From Desulfobacterium sp. (GTDB lineage: Bacteria; Desulfobacterota; Desulfobacteria; Desulfobacterales; Desulfobacteraceae), in assembly GCA_030145245.1 (NCBI GenBank), contig JAQYWC010000001.1:62001-126000 (forward strand): 64,000 nucleotides of DNA, written 5' to 3'. Below, one piece after another: positions 45,007 through 54,165 of this stretch (position 1 is the first letter of the stretch; each line of letters opens with the position of its first letter). The notes beneath the pieces were generated by a model that was not told the origin of the DNA, ran no database searches, and worked only from the letters and a program-made list of their open reading frames with translations. A program made the translations under genes and the position numbers.

Positions 45007-45115
45007 TCCAACCGGTGACATCACGTTTTGGACATGTTGCCGGCGCGAAACGGCGGTGTATGTCAAGCAAGTTGTCTTTTTAACCGCCGGGGTACGGTTG
45101 TTTGTAAAAAAAAGG

Positions 45116-45144
45116 TTGACACAAACGTCATAAGAAAATATCAT
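45116..45144 (+). promoter_or_regulatory. Promoter of the Hsp70-like gene
   Basis: TTGACA (45116-45121) and TATCAT (45139-45144) are 17 bases apart. The start codon is about 30 bases further on. Confidence 0.7.
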
Positions 45145-45174
45145 CTTCGCTTTTTTCAATTAAGGGAAGATTAT

Positions 45175-46473
45175 ATGACAACAGCCTGCGGTCTTGATTT
45201 TGGGACGTCCAACTCCGCGCTTGCCATTAGCAACCATGGGCAGGTGAATATGGTGGATGTGGATCCGAAAAACAGTAACACCAAGTATTTGAAATCGGTT
45301 CTCTACTTTTACCGGGACGAGGAGGGGGAGAGCATCCACACGGGTGAGGAGGCTGTCCAGGAGTATGTCCTGAACGGTTCCGACGGCCGTTACATGCAGT
45401 CCATCAAGTCATTTCTCCCGGATGCCACCTTTACGGAAACCACCATCAACCGGAAGAGCTTTTCCATTGACGAGCTGGTCTCCATCATCCTGAAGGACCT
45501 GAAGACAAAGGGCGAGAATACAGGCAACCCTGAGCTTGACTCTGTGGTGCTGGGCCGTCCGGTGGTTTTTTCAGAAAATCCCAAAAAGGACAAGATGGCC
45601 GAGGAGCGGCTTCGGTCCGCGGCTAAGATGGCCGGGTTCAAAAACATCGAGTTCCAGCTTGAACCCATTGCTGCGGCCCTTTCCTACGAACAGACCCTGG
45701 AAAAGGACGAGGAACAGCTGATCTTTGTCGGGGATTTTGGCGGCGGTACCTCGGATTTCACCATTATCAGGCTGAAGGGCGGTAACGCTAACGACTACGA
45801 CAGGAACAAGGATATTCTCTCCCTCGGGGGTATCTACATCGGCGGCAACACCTTTGATTCCGATCTCATGTGGGAAAAGGCTGCGCCATACCTTGGCAAA
45901 GAGGTGAGGGTGAGCCTGCCCATGAGTTCCAACCGTCTTGGTCTTTCATCCACCATCACCAGTAAGCTCCGGCTGTGGAACTGGATTCCCCAGCTCAAGG
46001 ATCCCAAGTTTGTCCGCTCGGTCAAGGAGTTTCACCAGTTTGCTTCGTTTTGTGACAAGCGCCTGATCGAAAATCTCCAGACTCTGGTGGAGCACAACTT
46101 AGGCCTCAACCTCTACCGCTCGGTTGAGAAAACCAAGTGCGCGCTTTCCGACCTTGACTGCGCCACCCTTGATTTCAATGAGCAGGGCATCGTTATCAAT
46201 GAAGCGGTTCAGAAAGAGGCGTTTGAAGGGATGATTGCCGCCAATGTCGCCAAGATCCAGGGCTCCATCGAGGAGACCCTGAACCGGGCGGGGTTGACCG
46301 AAGATAGCATCGACAAGGTGTTTTTAACGGGCGGATCATCCTACATCCCCATGCTGCGCCGGGTGTTCAGGGAGAAGTTCGGCCAGGAAAAAATAAAGCA
46401 TGCCGATGCCTTTTTGAGTGTTGCCTACGGTCTTGGGCTTTCTGCCGGCTATATGTTCGGTCGGAACAATTAG
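45175..46473 (+). CDS. Hsp70-family ATPase (YegD-like)
   Basis: About 432 residues, so only the actin-like ATPase half of Hsp70 is present, with no substrate-binding domain. Phosphate-1 loop GLDFGTSNSALAI, phosphate-2 VGDFGGGTSDFTII and adenosine motif FLTGGSSYIPMLRRV are intact. The start at 45175 has AAGGGAAG five bases upstream. E. coli YegD is the closest relative known to me, and its role is unclear. The gene ends by overlapping stop codons with the convergent CBS-ACT gene, so there is no room for a separate terminator. Confidence 0.9.
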   Translation: MTTACGLDFGTSNSALAISNHGQVNMVDVDPKNSNTKYLKSVLYFYRDEEGESIHTGEEAVQEYVLNGSDGRYMQSIKSFLPDATFTETTINRKSFSIDELVSIILKDLKTKGENTGNPELDSVVLGRPVVFSENPKKDKMAEERLRSAAKMAGFKNIEFQLEPIAAALSYEQTLEKDEEQLIFVGDFGGGTSDFTIIRLKGGNANDYDRNKDILSLGGIYIGGNTFDSDLMWEKAAPYLGKEVRVSLPMSSNRLGLSSTITSKLRLWNWIPQLKDPKFVRSVKEFHQFASFCDKRLIENLQTLVEHNLGLNLYRSVEKTKCALSDLDCATLDFNEQGIVINEAVQKEAFEGMIAANVAKIQGSIEETLNRAGLTEDSIDKVFLTGGSSYIPMLRRVFREKFGQEKIKHADAFLSVAYGLGLSAGYMFGRNN

Positions 46474-47165
46474 GCCGGGTCTGTCGATCCCGGGCCTTCG
46501 GGCAACTGGTCCAGGTACCACTCCATGGGGTCGAGCAGGGTAAAGCCCATGTCCCTGAGCTTGGCCTTCACCCGGACCACGTTGTTGGTCAGAAGATAGA
46601 CAAACACGGCCCGCTTGCCCTCGTCCCAGTAGCGGGCCACAAGGACGCTGCCAAAGGAGATGTTCTCCTGGGTGATGACATCAACGATTCTCTTGAGCTG
46701 ACCGACTTTTTCCTCCACGATGATGCCGATCAGTGTGCCGGGCTCTCCAATGCCCATGACGTTGATGAATGCCCGCAGCAGATCCCGGACAGACAGGATG
46801 CCCTTGAGTATCCCCTGGTCATCCACAACGGGAAAGGCGCCCACCTTTGCCCGTTGTATGAGCAGGAGGGCGTCCTGGATGGTGTCCATGGGGGAGATGG
46901 TTTTGGGGTTTTTGCTCATGATCTCGCCCACGGTCAACGTTTGCAGCTTCTCCCGCTCTTCCTGCCGGTCCGGTTCCTTCAGCAGCCTGTAGGGCATGGC
47001 ACTTCTGATATCCCTGTCCGTGATGATGCCCTGGACCCGGTTCTCCGGGTCGATGACGGGAAGGTGGCGGATATTGTGGGCGGCCATGGTCTCCTGGGCT
47101 TCGAATACAGACCTGTCCTTGTCAATGGTGACTACCTTTTTTACCATGGAGCTGCTGACAAACAT
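46470..47165 (-). CDS. CBS-pair and ACT domain protein (AcuB-like)
   Basis: Two CBS motifs cover about residues 1-65 (HNIRHLPVIDPENRVQGIIT) and 78-140 (KVGAFPVVDDQGILKGILSV), and an ACT-like ligand-binding fold covers about 150-215. CBS pairs bind adenine nucleotides and ACT domains bind amino acids or similar ligands, so this is probably a regulatory sensor. GGAGG five bases before ATG fixes the start. The gene lies 54 bases downstream of an AcuC-like deacetylase. In Bacillus subtilis acuB and acuC lie in the acetoin-utilisation/acetyl-CoA-synthetase control operon, so the pairing supports a role in acylation control. Confidence 0.85.
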   Translation of the reverse strand: MFVSSSMVKKVVTIDKDRSVFEAQETMAAHNIRHLPVIDPENRVQGIITDRDIRSAMPYRLLKEPDRQEEREKLQTLTVGEIMSKNPKTISPMDTIQDALLLIQRAKVGAFPVVDDQGILKGILSVRDLLRAFINVMGIGEPGTLIGIIVEEKVGQLKRIVDVITQENISFGSVLVARYWDEGKRAVFVYLLTNNVVRVKAKLRDMGFTLLDPMEWYLDQLPEGPGSTDPA

Positions 47166-47219
47166 AAAATCCTCCGAAATCGTTGGTGTCGTTGATGGAA
47201 CCTTCGCTCTTGCCGCTGT

Positions 47220-48170
47220 TTATCCCTTGAGCAGGATGGAGACATGGTTGGCGGCAAGCTCGGGTAGTCTCTTGAGGGAGTATCCCCCCTCCAGGATCGA
47301 AACGATCCTGCCTTGTGCATGGTCGTTTGCAAGGGCCATGATGGTCTCCATGATCCAGGAAAATCCTTCGGTGGTGAGAATGATGTCTGACATCTCATCG
47401 TCAAAATGGGCATCAAACCCGGTGGATACCAGGATCACCTCCGGCCTGAACTGCTCAAAGGCCGGCAGCATCTCCTTGTTGATCAGGCTCTTGTAGTTGT
47501 CATCCCCCCGGCCCGGCAGCACGGGGGAGTTCTTTGTAAAGCCCTTTCCCTCGTAGACTCCCTCGTCAAAGGCCCTGCCGGTTCCAGGATAGGCAAAGGA
47601 GGGGTGCTGGTGGATGGAGTAGTAGAAGACGTCGGGGTCCTTATCAAAGATGTGCTCGGTGCCGTTGCCGTGGTGGACATCGAAATCGATGATCCCCACC
47701 CGTTTGATTTCCCATTCTGCCTGGAGGTAGCGGGCGGCAATGGCGATGTTGTTGAAGTAGCAGAACCCCATGGCCTTGTCCCGTTCGGCATGGTGGCCGG
47801 GGGGCCTTACGGCGCAAAAGGCGTTGTCGATCTTTTTTTCCATCATCATCCTGACGGCATCAAGGACGCCGCCTGCGGCCAGAAAGGCGGTTTCATAACT
47901 CTCCACGCAGATCTGGTTGTCGGGATCGTCAAAGAACCGGTTGCCCGACAGGCACACCTCTTCGAACCGCCTGACATAGGCATGGTCATGGACCGCAAGG
48001 ATCTGTTTCAGGTCGGCCCTGGATGCCGGGATAATGGTTAACCGGTCCAGGAGGTCTGCCTGGCGGATGCCGTCGTGGATGGCGACAAGCCGGTCGGACG
48101 TCTCCGGGTGATAGGGTCCTGTGTCATGGAGAAGGTATCTCAGGTCGTATACATAGCCGGTCTTTTTCAT
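47220..48170 (-). CDS. Histone-deacetylase family protein (AcuC-like)
   Basis: The 316-residue protein has the zinc-hydrolase signature of the arginase/deacetylase fold: RPPGHHAERDKAMGFCYFNN (catalytic His pair), IIDFDVHHGNGTEHIF (metal ligands Asp and His) and STGFDAHFDDEMSD (third ligand). Such bacterial enzymes deacetylate lysines (AcuC on acetyl-CoA synthetase), polyamines or other acetylated substrates. GGGGAGG lies just before the ATG. It is cotranscribed with the CBS-ACT gene downstream. Confidence 0.9.
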   Translation of the reverse strand: MKKTGYVYDLRYLLHDTGPYHPETSDRLVAIHDGIRQADLLDRLTIIPASRADLKQILAVHDHAYVRRFEEVCLSGNRFFDDPDNQICVESYETAFLAAGGVLDAVRMMMEKKIDNAFCAVRPPGHHAERDKAMGFCYFNNIAIAARYLQAEWEIKRVGIIDFDVHHGNGTEHIFDKDPDVFYYSIHQHPSFAYPGTGRAFDEGVYEGKGFTKNSPVLPGRGDDNYKSLINKEMLPAFEQFRPEVILVSTGFDAHFDDEMSDIILTTEGFSWIMETIMALANDHAQGRIVSILEGGYSLKRLPELAANHVSILLKG

Positions 48171-48377
48171 GGGCCTCCCCTGCGGATCTCTCCGGGCTGA
48201 AGGTTAGCAAACTGAGGCCATTTTCTTGCTCCGGAACCGGGCGCCACCAATAGGAAAAATTTGCGTTTTCTTTTTTTATTCCTAATACCGGGAGAGGACG
48301 TGTGTCAAGGAAAAAGAGTCCCTGAGGGATTATCGTCGCTATTTTTGATGGGACGTCTCTTCCAAAAAGAGATTGTG

Positions 48378-48425
48378 ATCTTTCTATTTGACGAATCACA
48401 TTTTCGCAGATACAAATAGAAAGAT
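48378..48425. promoter_or_regulatory. Large dyad upstream of the catalase gene
   Basis: ATCTTTCTATTTG and CAAATAGAAAGAT are perfect 13-base inverted repeats separated by 22 bases. A smaller GTGAT/ATCAC pair overlaps the left arm and spacer. It lies about 105-155 bases before the catalase start and about 210 bases upstream of the divergent deacetylase gene, so it could be an operator for either. Confidence 0.6.
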
Positions 48426-48531
48426 TCTAAAAAAAATCTGCTCCGGTCAGGTGCAGTGATTGCCATAAAAAATAGTCGGTTATTTTCCAGGGAAGGTTAC
48501 TCTTTTAAACACTTAGTAAAAGGAGAACACC

Positions 48532-49989
48532 ATGGCGGAAAAGAAAAAACTAACCAATAATGCTGGCGCACCGGTTAGCGACAATCAGAATGTTTTAACC
48601 GCAGGACCCCGGGGGCCCCAACTGCTTCAGGATGTTTGGTTTCTGGAGAAACTGGCCCATTTCGACCGGGAGGTTATCCCGGAAAGACGCATGCATGCCA
48701 AAGGTTCGGGCGCCTACGGCCAGTTCACCGTTACCCACGATATCACCCGGTATACCCGGGCAAAAATATTTTCTGAAGTCGGTAAGCGGACAGACTGTTT
48801 CCAACGGTTCTCAACGGTTGCAGGGGAGCGGGGGGCCGCAGACGCAGAGCGAGATATCCGGGGATTTGCCATTAAATTTTATACTGAAGAGGGGAATTGG
48901 GACATGGTGGGGAACAACACCCCGGTATTTTTCCTGAGGGATCCCTTGAAGTTCCCGGACCTCAACCATGCCGTTAAGCGCGATCCCCGGACCAATCTCC
49001 GGTCGGCCCTGAACAACTGGGATTTCTGGACATCCTTGCCCGAAGCTTTGCATCAGGTGACCATTGTGATGAGCGACCGGGGAATTCCTGCTTCCTATCG
49101 GCACATGCATGGGTTCGGCAGTCACACCTTCAGCATGATCAACAAGGATAACGAACGTTTCTGGGTTAAGTTTCATTTTAAAACCCAGCAGGGCATTAAA
49201 AACCTGACAGATGCGGAATCAGAAATGGCCATCGGCCGGTGTCGGGAAACCCACCAGCGGGATTTGTACGAGGCCATTGAAGGCGGTAATTTCCCCAAAT
49301 GGACCCTGTATATCCAGGTCATGCCGGAAAAAGAGGCGGCCGCCTGTCCCTATCATCCCTTTGATCTGACCAAGGTCTGGTTCAAAAAGGATTATCCCCT
49401 CATTGAGGTGGGGGAGCTGGAATTGAATAAAAATCCGGAAAACTATTTCGCTGAAGTGGAGCAGGCCGCGTTTAATCCGGCCAGTATTGTTCCGGGTATC
49501 GGGTTCTCCCCGGACAAGATGCTCCAGGGGCGGCTGTTTTCCTATGCCGATGCCCAGCGGTACCGTTTGGGTGTCAACCACCACTTGATTCCGGTTAACA
49601 AAGCCCGGTGCCCCTTTCATTCCTACCACCGGGACGGGGCCATGCGGGTGGACGGGAATCACGGCTCCACCCTGGGATATGAGCCCAACAGCTATGGCGA
49701 ATGGACGGAGCAGCCTGATTTCTCAGAACCGCCCCTGGCATTGGAAGGGGCGGCTGATCACTGGGATCACCGGGAGGATCAGGATTACTATTCCCAGCCG
49801 GGAAAACTTTTCCGGCTCATGGACGATGGTCAGAAACAGGCCCTTTTCAACAATACCGCCGCTTCCATCAAGGATGCATCCAAAGAGGTCAGGCTGCGAC
49901 ACATCGGCAATTGTATGAAGGCTGACCCTGACTATGGTAAGGGGGTGGCAATGGCCCTTGACATCGATCCGGAAGAGATTCCGGAATAG
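48532..49989 (+). CDS. Monofunctional heme catalase
   Basis: The enzyme disproportionates hydrogen peroxide. The distal histidine lies in [14 protein letters not shown] (about residues 52-65), the distal Asn in the [10 protein letters not shown] region, and the proximal tyrosine in [18 protein letters not shown] (about 330-347). The 485-residue length is that of the small-subunit clade-3 catalases. AAAGGAG lies upstream of the ATG. In an anaerobe it would guard against oxygen exposure. The large dyad upstream suggests specific regulation. Convergent with murJ. Confidence 0.95.
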   Translation: MAEKKKLTNNAGAPVSDNQNVLTAGPRGPQLLQDVWFLEKLAHFDREVIPERRMHAKGSGAYGQFTVTHDITRYTRAKIFSEVGKRTDCFQRFSTVAGERGAADAERDIRGFAIKFYTEEGNWDMVGNNTPVFFLRDPLKFPDLNHAVKRDPRTNLRSALNNWDFWTSLPEALHQVTIVMSDRGIPASYRHMHGFGSHTFSMINKDNERFWVKFHFKTQQGIKNLTDAESEMAIGRCRETHQRDLYEAIEGGNFPKWTLYIQVMPEKEAAACPYHPFDLTKVWFKKDYPLIEVGELELNKNPENYFAEVEQAAFNPASIVPGIGFSPDKMLQGRLFSYADAQRYRLGVNHHLIPVNKARCPFHSYHRDGAMRVDGNHGSTLGYEPNSYGEWTEQPDFSEPPLALEGAADHWDHREDQDYYSQPGKLFRLMDDGQKQALFNNTAASIKDASKEVRLRHIGNCMKADPDYGKGVAMALDIDPEEIPE

Positions 49990-50016
49990 GCTGTTTTCAG
50001 GGGATCAATCCGGGGA

Positions 50017-51588
50017 TTAGCGTCCTAATTTTCGGAGAATCTTCTGGTTGAACCGGTTGATCTCCTCGATCTTGAAGAGGGTGCCGGCCAGGGTGAACAT
50101 CAACACAAAGAGAAGGCCTGTTACAATGCAGACCAGCAACGCGCCGGGCAGGGTGGATGCGTCGATGACGCCCTTCAGGATGGCGGCGAATTTCCAGAGT
50201 AAAAACCCGATTCCGGCGCTGAGCATCACCATGGAGAGTAAAAACCGGTAGACCGATCTTCCGGCACGGTTGTGGCTCTTCCTGTTCCACAATTCGAACA
50301 GGATCAGGGTCTGGGCTGTTGCGGCCAGGGACAGGGCAAGGGCAACCCCCCTTGCATCCATGACGGTCATGAGCACGTAGAACAGCGGCAGGGTGAGTAC
50401 CACGGAAAGGGTGCCCACCAGGGCCGGGAACCAGGTGTTCTGGGTCGCATAATAGCCCCTCACCACAACGGTCTGGGCGGCAAAGGCAAAGGTGCCGCAC
50501 AAAAGAAACGGCAGAACCTGGGCGGTGACCCGGGTGGCCTCAAGGTCGAAGCGTCCCCTTTGGAAGAGGATGAGGACGATTTCATGCCTGAGCACCATGA
50601 AGAGCACGGAGACCGGGATCACCAGCAGCAAAAACTTCATGGTGGTGTTCAGCAGATTGTTGAGTTCATCGATTTTTCCCTGGGCGGCAAGCTTGGCCAT
50701 GAAGGGATAGGATGCGACCCCCACTGCCTGGCCGAACAGCCCCACAAGGATGAACATGATCCTTAACCCGTAGTTGAGGGCGGCAATGCTGCCTTCGGCA
50801 AGATAGGAGCCAAAGTATTTGAGCAGGATCTCCGTGGAAAAGGTCATGGTCAGGCCCACCATCAGGGGCAGGGTCAGCAGCACATAGCGGATGAATTCCG
50901 GGTGGGTGACCCCAAAGATGAACTTAAGGTCCATGCCGACTTTCTTTGCCCCGTAATACTGGAGCAGGAAATTCCCCGCAAAAGCCCCGCCAAGGACACC
51001 CCAGGCAAAGCCTTGCATGCCGAGCCAGGGACCCAGGGCAACACCTCCGATGATGATGCCGAGATTGTACAGAAGGGGTGCCAGGGCCGGAATCATGAAG
51101 CGTTGCTTTGTGAACTGCACCGCCATGAAGAGCCCGCCTGAAAAAAAGAAGAGCTGGGCCGGGATGATGATCCGGGTCATGGTCACGGCCTGCTGAAAAA
51201 GAGCGGGATCCTCAAATCCCGGGGCCAGCAGGGCCACAAGCTGTGGGGCAAAGCAGAGTGCTATAATGGTCACCGTGAGCAGCAATGCGCCAAAGGTGTT
51301 GTACACGATGGAGAAGATTCGCCAACCTTCGGCCTCCTCGTTCTTTGCAAGGTAGGCTGAAAATATGGGGATGAAGGTGACCGAGAGAAACCCGCTTGCC
51401 ACGATGTGGTTGAGGATCTCCGGGATGATAAAGGCCACCTGGTAAGCGTCCACCTCTCCGCCGGCTCCCCCTGAATAGGCAATGGCCATCTCCCGGGCAA
51501 GGCCGATGATCCGGCTTGCAAAGACAGACGCCATCATGATGATCGAGGCAAATCCCACCTGTTTGAATGTTGAATTTTTTTTTGTCAT
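50017..51588 (-). CDS. murJ: Lipid II flippase MurJ
   Basis: About 523 residues with roughly 14 membrane helices. The N-terminus GFASIIMMASVFASRIIGLA followed by REMAIAYSGGAGGEVDAYQV is the MurJ signature, and the family's essential arginines and central cavity region follow. It flips lipid-linked peptidoglycan precursor across the inner membrane. The ATG at 51588 is preferred to a TTG five codons earlier, though neither has a clear ribosome site. The C-terminus is basic (NRFNQKILRKLGR). It is convergent with the catalase gene with only 27 bases between stops. Confidence 0.93.
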   Translation of the reverse strand: MTKKNSTFKQVGFASIIMMASVFASRIIGLAREMAIAYSGGAGGEVDAYQVAFIIPEILNHIVASGFLSVTFIPIFSAYLAKNEEAEGWRIFSIVYNTFGALLLTVTIIALCFAPQLVALLAPGFEDPALFQQAVTMTRIIIPAQLFFFSGGLFMAVQFTKQRFMIPALAPLLYNLGIIIGGVALGPWLGMQGFAWGVLGGAFAGNFLLQYYGAKKVGMDLKFIFGVTHPEFIRYVLLTLPLMVGLTMTFSTEILLKYFGSYLAEGSIAALNYGLRIMFILVGLFGQAVGVASYPFMAKLAAQGKIDELNNLLNTTMKFLLLVIPVSVLFMVLRHEIVLILFQRGRFDLEATRVTAQVLPFLLCGTFAFAAQTVVVRGYYATQNTWFPALVGTLSVVLTLPLFYVLMTVMDARGVALALSLAATAQTLILFELWNRKSHNRAGRSVYRFLLSMVMLSAGIGFLLWKFAAILKGVIDASTLPGALLVCIVTGLLFVLMFTLAGTLFKIEEINRFNQKILRKLGR

Positions 51589-51689
51589 AATTTGGTGGGG
51601 CAAGGCTTACCACAAAGAAGAGGCAAAGAAAAGCAAAAAGCCCGTGAAAGGGTTTGACTTGGGGGCCGTGGGCAGAATATAAAGGGGGG

Positions 51690-52025
51690 ATGAAATCAAT
51701 TTTTAGTTTGCTTGTAAAACCGATGCTGATGGTGATGGTCTTTGCATGGATAGTTCCCCTGTCAGCGGCCTGGGCCAATGCCCCCCATAATGATACCCGG
51801 GACGATTCCGTTGAACAGGTGGTGATGTATCACCTGGAGAGCGAGGCAAAGCCCCGCTCGATTCACTATCTGTCATGGACCCCGGTGCGGCGTCTTGACA
51901 ACGGTCGTTACAAAGTGACGGTTCGGTACCGGGTGATGAACCGGTATCAGCGGAGCGTGCTTAAGAAACAGATCGTGATCATGGACGAGGCGGGGGCAAT
52001 ACTTAAAGTCATGGATTGCAGGTAA
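51690..52025 (+). CDS. Small exported protein of unknown function
   Basis: The product has a signal peptide (MKSIFSLLVKPMLMVMVFAW, cleavage near AAWANA) and a mature part of about 80 residues. The mature part contains SIHYLSWTPVRRLDNGRYKV and TVRYRVMNRYQRSVLKKQIV. It looks like a small beta-rich periplasmic domain. I do not recognise a family. It is divergent from murJ and its end overlaps the region of the next small gene's upstream sequence, so they are probably one operon with the M48 protease. Confidence 0.65.
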   Translation: MKSIFSLLVKPMLMVMVFAWIVPLSAAWANAPHNDTRDDSVEQVVMYHLESEAKPRSIHYLSWTPVRRLDNGRYKVTVRYRVMNRYQRSVLKKQIVIMDEAGAILKVMDCR

Positions 52026-52030
52026 AAAAT

Positions 52031-52309
52031 ATGAATACGTTTACTTTGACAGGATGTGCCCTGGGGGCAGGCGGCGTCGGTGTTTTAGGATATCAGGCGC
52101 TGTCATCGCTCATGAACACTAATAATGTCTGGCATGATTTCACCCTTGCCTCGGTCACAAACGACCGTGTTGCAGGTATTGTCGAAGCCATGCCCGCTGA
52201 GTTCCTGGAACGGGGACTACATTACCTGGCTTATGATCTTCCCCTCTATCAACTGCTTCTGGCCGCAGGTGTGGCATTCTTTCTGTTTGGCGCTATTTTC
52301 AGAAAGTAG
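52031..52309 (+). CDS. Small two-helix membrane protein of unknown function
   Basis: About 92 residues with an N-terminal hydrophobic helix (FTLTGCALGAGGVGVLGYQA) and a C-terminal one (LPLYQLLLAAGVAFFLFGAI). A polar loop of about 45 residues between them probably faces the periplasm. The ribosome site is weak, so translation may be coupled to the preceding gene, whose stop lies 5 bases upstream. I do not recognise a family. It sits 61 bases before the M48 protease gene. Confidence 0.6.
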   Translation: MNTFTLTGCALGAGGVGVLGYQALSSLMNTNNVWHDFTLASVTNDRVAGIVEAMPAEFLERGLHYLAYDLPLYQLLLAAGVAFFLFGAIFRK

Positions 52310-52370
52310 CCTGGAGCTGGAAGGAGATAGGCTGGTCCTGAAAGAGGCATTAAATCCATAAGGAAATCCT

Positions 52371-53687
52371 ATGAAACCCGATACTAAGATGACCCGCCGG
52401 CAGTTTGTCCACGGTTCCGTGCTTGCGGGAGCAGGCCTTGCCCTGGCCGGATGCGCCGTCAACCCGGTAACAGGTGAGAAACAGCTGATGATGGTCTCCG
52501 AAGAACAGGAGATCTCCATGGACAAGTCCCAGTCCCCCCACCAGTTTTCCACGGATTACGGAGCGGTCCGGGATTCAGGGCTCAACAGCTATGTGACTGA
52601 AGTCGGCAGGAAGCTTGCCGCCCGAACCCACAGGCCCCACATGCCCTACTCGTTCCGGTGCGTTAATGCAACCTATATCAATGCCTACGCCTTTCCCGGG
52701 GGCAGCATTGCCGTTACCCGGGGGATTATGTTGAAAATGTCCAACGAGGCCGAGCTTGCGGCCCTGCTGGGGCATGAGCTGGGCCATGTCAATGCCCGTC
52801 ATTCGGCCCAGCAGATCTCCAAGTCGACCCTGTCGTCGATTTTTGTGAGCGGGGTGGCCGCAGCCATCGGCACCCAGAGCCAGGGGCTCGGTGAGGCTGC
52901 CTCAAAGCTTGGCATGCTGGGCCAGGGCGTCCTGCTTGCCCGCTACAGCCGGGACAACGAGCGGGAGGCCGATGCCCTGGGCAACCGCTACTTGGTCCAG
53001 GCCGGGTATTCGTCAAAGGGCTTTGTCGGGCTCATGTCGATCCTGAATGACCTGAACAAAACAAAGGCCTCGGCCGCTGATATGTTGTTTGCCACCCATC
53101 CCATGAGCGATGAGCGGTATGACACCGCCGTTGCAAAGAGCCGTGATCCCTATGGCCATTCAGCGAAGTTTCCATTGCACCGGGAGCGCTACATGGACCG
53201 GACCGCATCCCTCCGGGCCATAAAAAACGCCATCGAGGCCCTCCAGGAGGGCGACCGTTACATGGCAAAGAAAGATTATGGAGCGGCCGAGGCAAACTTT
53301 GCAAAGGCCATTAAGCTTGCAAAGGAGGATTACGCAGCCCATGTGATGATGGCCAAATGCCTGCTTGCAAGTGATCAGTTCAAACGGGCAGCCACCTATG
53401 CGGACCTTGCCGTAAGCCTCTATCCCAGGGAGGCCCAGGGCCATCATGTTGCAGGCTTTGCCCATCTCAAGGTCAAACAGTTCAACCGGGCCTATGAACG
53501 GTTTAACACCTACGGCCAGTTGCTTCCCGGAAATCCCGGCACCCTCTTTTTCAAGGGGTATTGCCAGGAGGGCATGAACAGGACCGAGACAGCCGCCCAA
53601 TTGTACAAACAGTACCTGAACCAGGTGCAACAGGGCGATTATGCCAGCCATGCCTACAAACGTCTGAAGGAGTGGGGCTATCTCTGA
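52371..53687 (+). CDS. M48-family metalloprotease lipoprotein with TPR repeats (BepA-like)
   Basis: The N-terminus MTRRQFVHGSVLAGAGLALA followed by GC is an export signal with a twin-arginine-like RRQF and a lipobox (ALAGC), predicting an exported lipoprotein. The zinc protease motif HELGHVNARH (about residue 137) and the third-ligand glutamate in EREADALGNRY (about 200) are intact. TPR-like repeats fill the C-terminal 170 residues. E. coli BepA/LoiP are relatives that degrade or help assemble outer-membrane proteins such as LptD. Membrane quality control is therefore likely. Confidence 0.9.
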   Translation: MKPDTKMTRRQFVHGSVLAGAGLALAGCAVNPVTGEKQLMMVSEEQEISMDKSQSPHQFSTDYGAVRDSGLNSYVTEVGRKLAARTHRPHMPYSFRCVNATYINAYAFPGGSIAVTRGIMLKMSNEAELAALLGHELGHVNARHSAQQISKSTLSSIFVSGVAAAIGTQSQGLGEAASKLGMLGQGVLLARYSRDNEREADALGNRYLVQAGYSSKGFVGLMSILNDLNKTKASAADMLFATHPMSDERYDTAVAKSRDPYGHSAKFPLHRERYMDRTASLRAIKNAIEALQEGDRYMAKKDYGAAEANFAKAIKLAKEDYAAHVMMAKCLLASDQFKRAATYADLAVSLYPREAQGHHVAGFAHLKVKQFNRAYERFNTYGQLLPGNPGTLFFKGYCQEGMNRTETAAQLYKQYLNQVQQGDYASHAYKRLKEWGYL

Positions 53688-53754
53688 TCAACACCTTGAT
53701 CAACCGGCCACGGAGTTTGCTCCGGAAGCAAGAAAGCTCGCAATAGATGCCAGG

Positions 53755-54165
53755 GTGATGACCCTGTCAACAGGCGGCTCCCAGGGGTGCTGGGCCGCGC
53801 CGGTCTATTATCTCTACACAAATGGTGGGTTCTATTTTTTTTCATCTTCCGGCTCCCGTCACATCCGGGATGGGGAAGCCCTGGAAAGCGGGTGCGCAGC
53901 GTCCCTGTTCCATGACTCAGATGAGATAAAGGAGCTCCGGGGATTGCAGATGCACGGCCATATAGAGCCTGTTACCATGAATGTCAAAGCCCTTGCCGCG
54001 GCAGGGGCCTATGTAAAAAAATTTAATATCAGGATCAATGCTGGAAATGCCCTGGCTGCGCTTACAAAGCAGTTCAGGGCAAGTTTTTACCGGTTTGTTC
54101 CCAAAGAGGTTTACTATATGGACAACCGTCTCGGGTTTGGTTCCAGGAAGAGAGTGGAAATATGA
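53755..54165 (+). CDS. Pyridoxamine-phosphate-oxidase-fold protein
   Basis: The product resembles FMN/heme-binding split-barrel proteins: MTLSTGGSQGCWAAPVYYLY, then GFYFFSSSGSRHIRDGEALE, then LQMHGHIEPV. The GTG at 53755 and ATG at 53758 are the first usual start codons. The same frame is open back to 53668, inside the protease gene, and encodes the family-like EARKLAIDARV just before them, so the true N-terminus may be longer with an unusual start. The end overlaps the ubiD-family start by four bases (ATGA), indicating translational coupling. A flavin-binding partner for the UbiD enzyme is possible. Confidence 0.72.
   Translation: MMTLSTGGSQGCWAAPVYYLYTNGGFYFFSSSGSRHIRDGEALESGCAASLFHDSDEIKELRGLQMHGHIEPVTMNVKALAAAGAYVKKFNIRINAGNALAALTKQFRASFYRFVPKEVYYMDNRLGFGSRKRVEI

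Noticed and set aside
43879-45159. A 426-codon minus-strand frame opposite the leucine-rich-repeat gene
   Set aside because: It is the antisense of a regular repeat, so its own apparent periodicity is inherited. It has no ribosome site.
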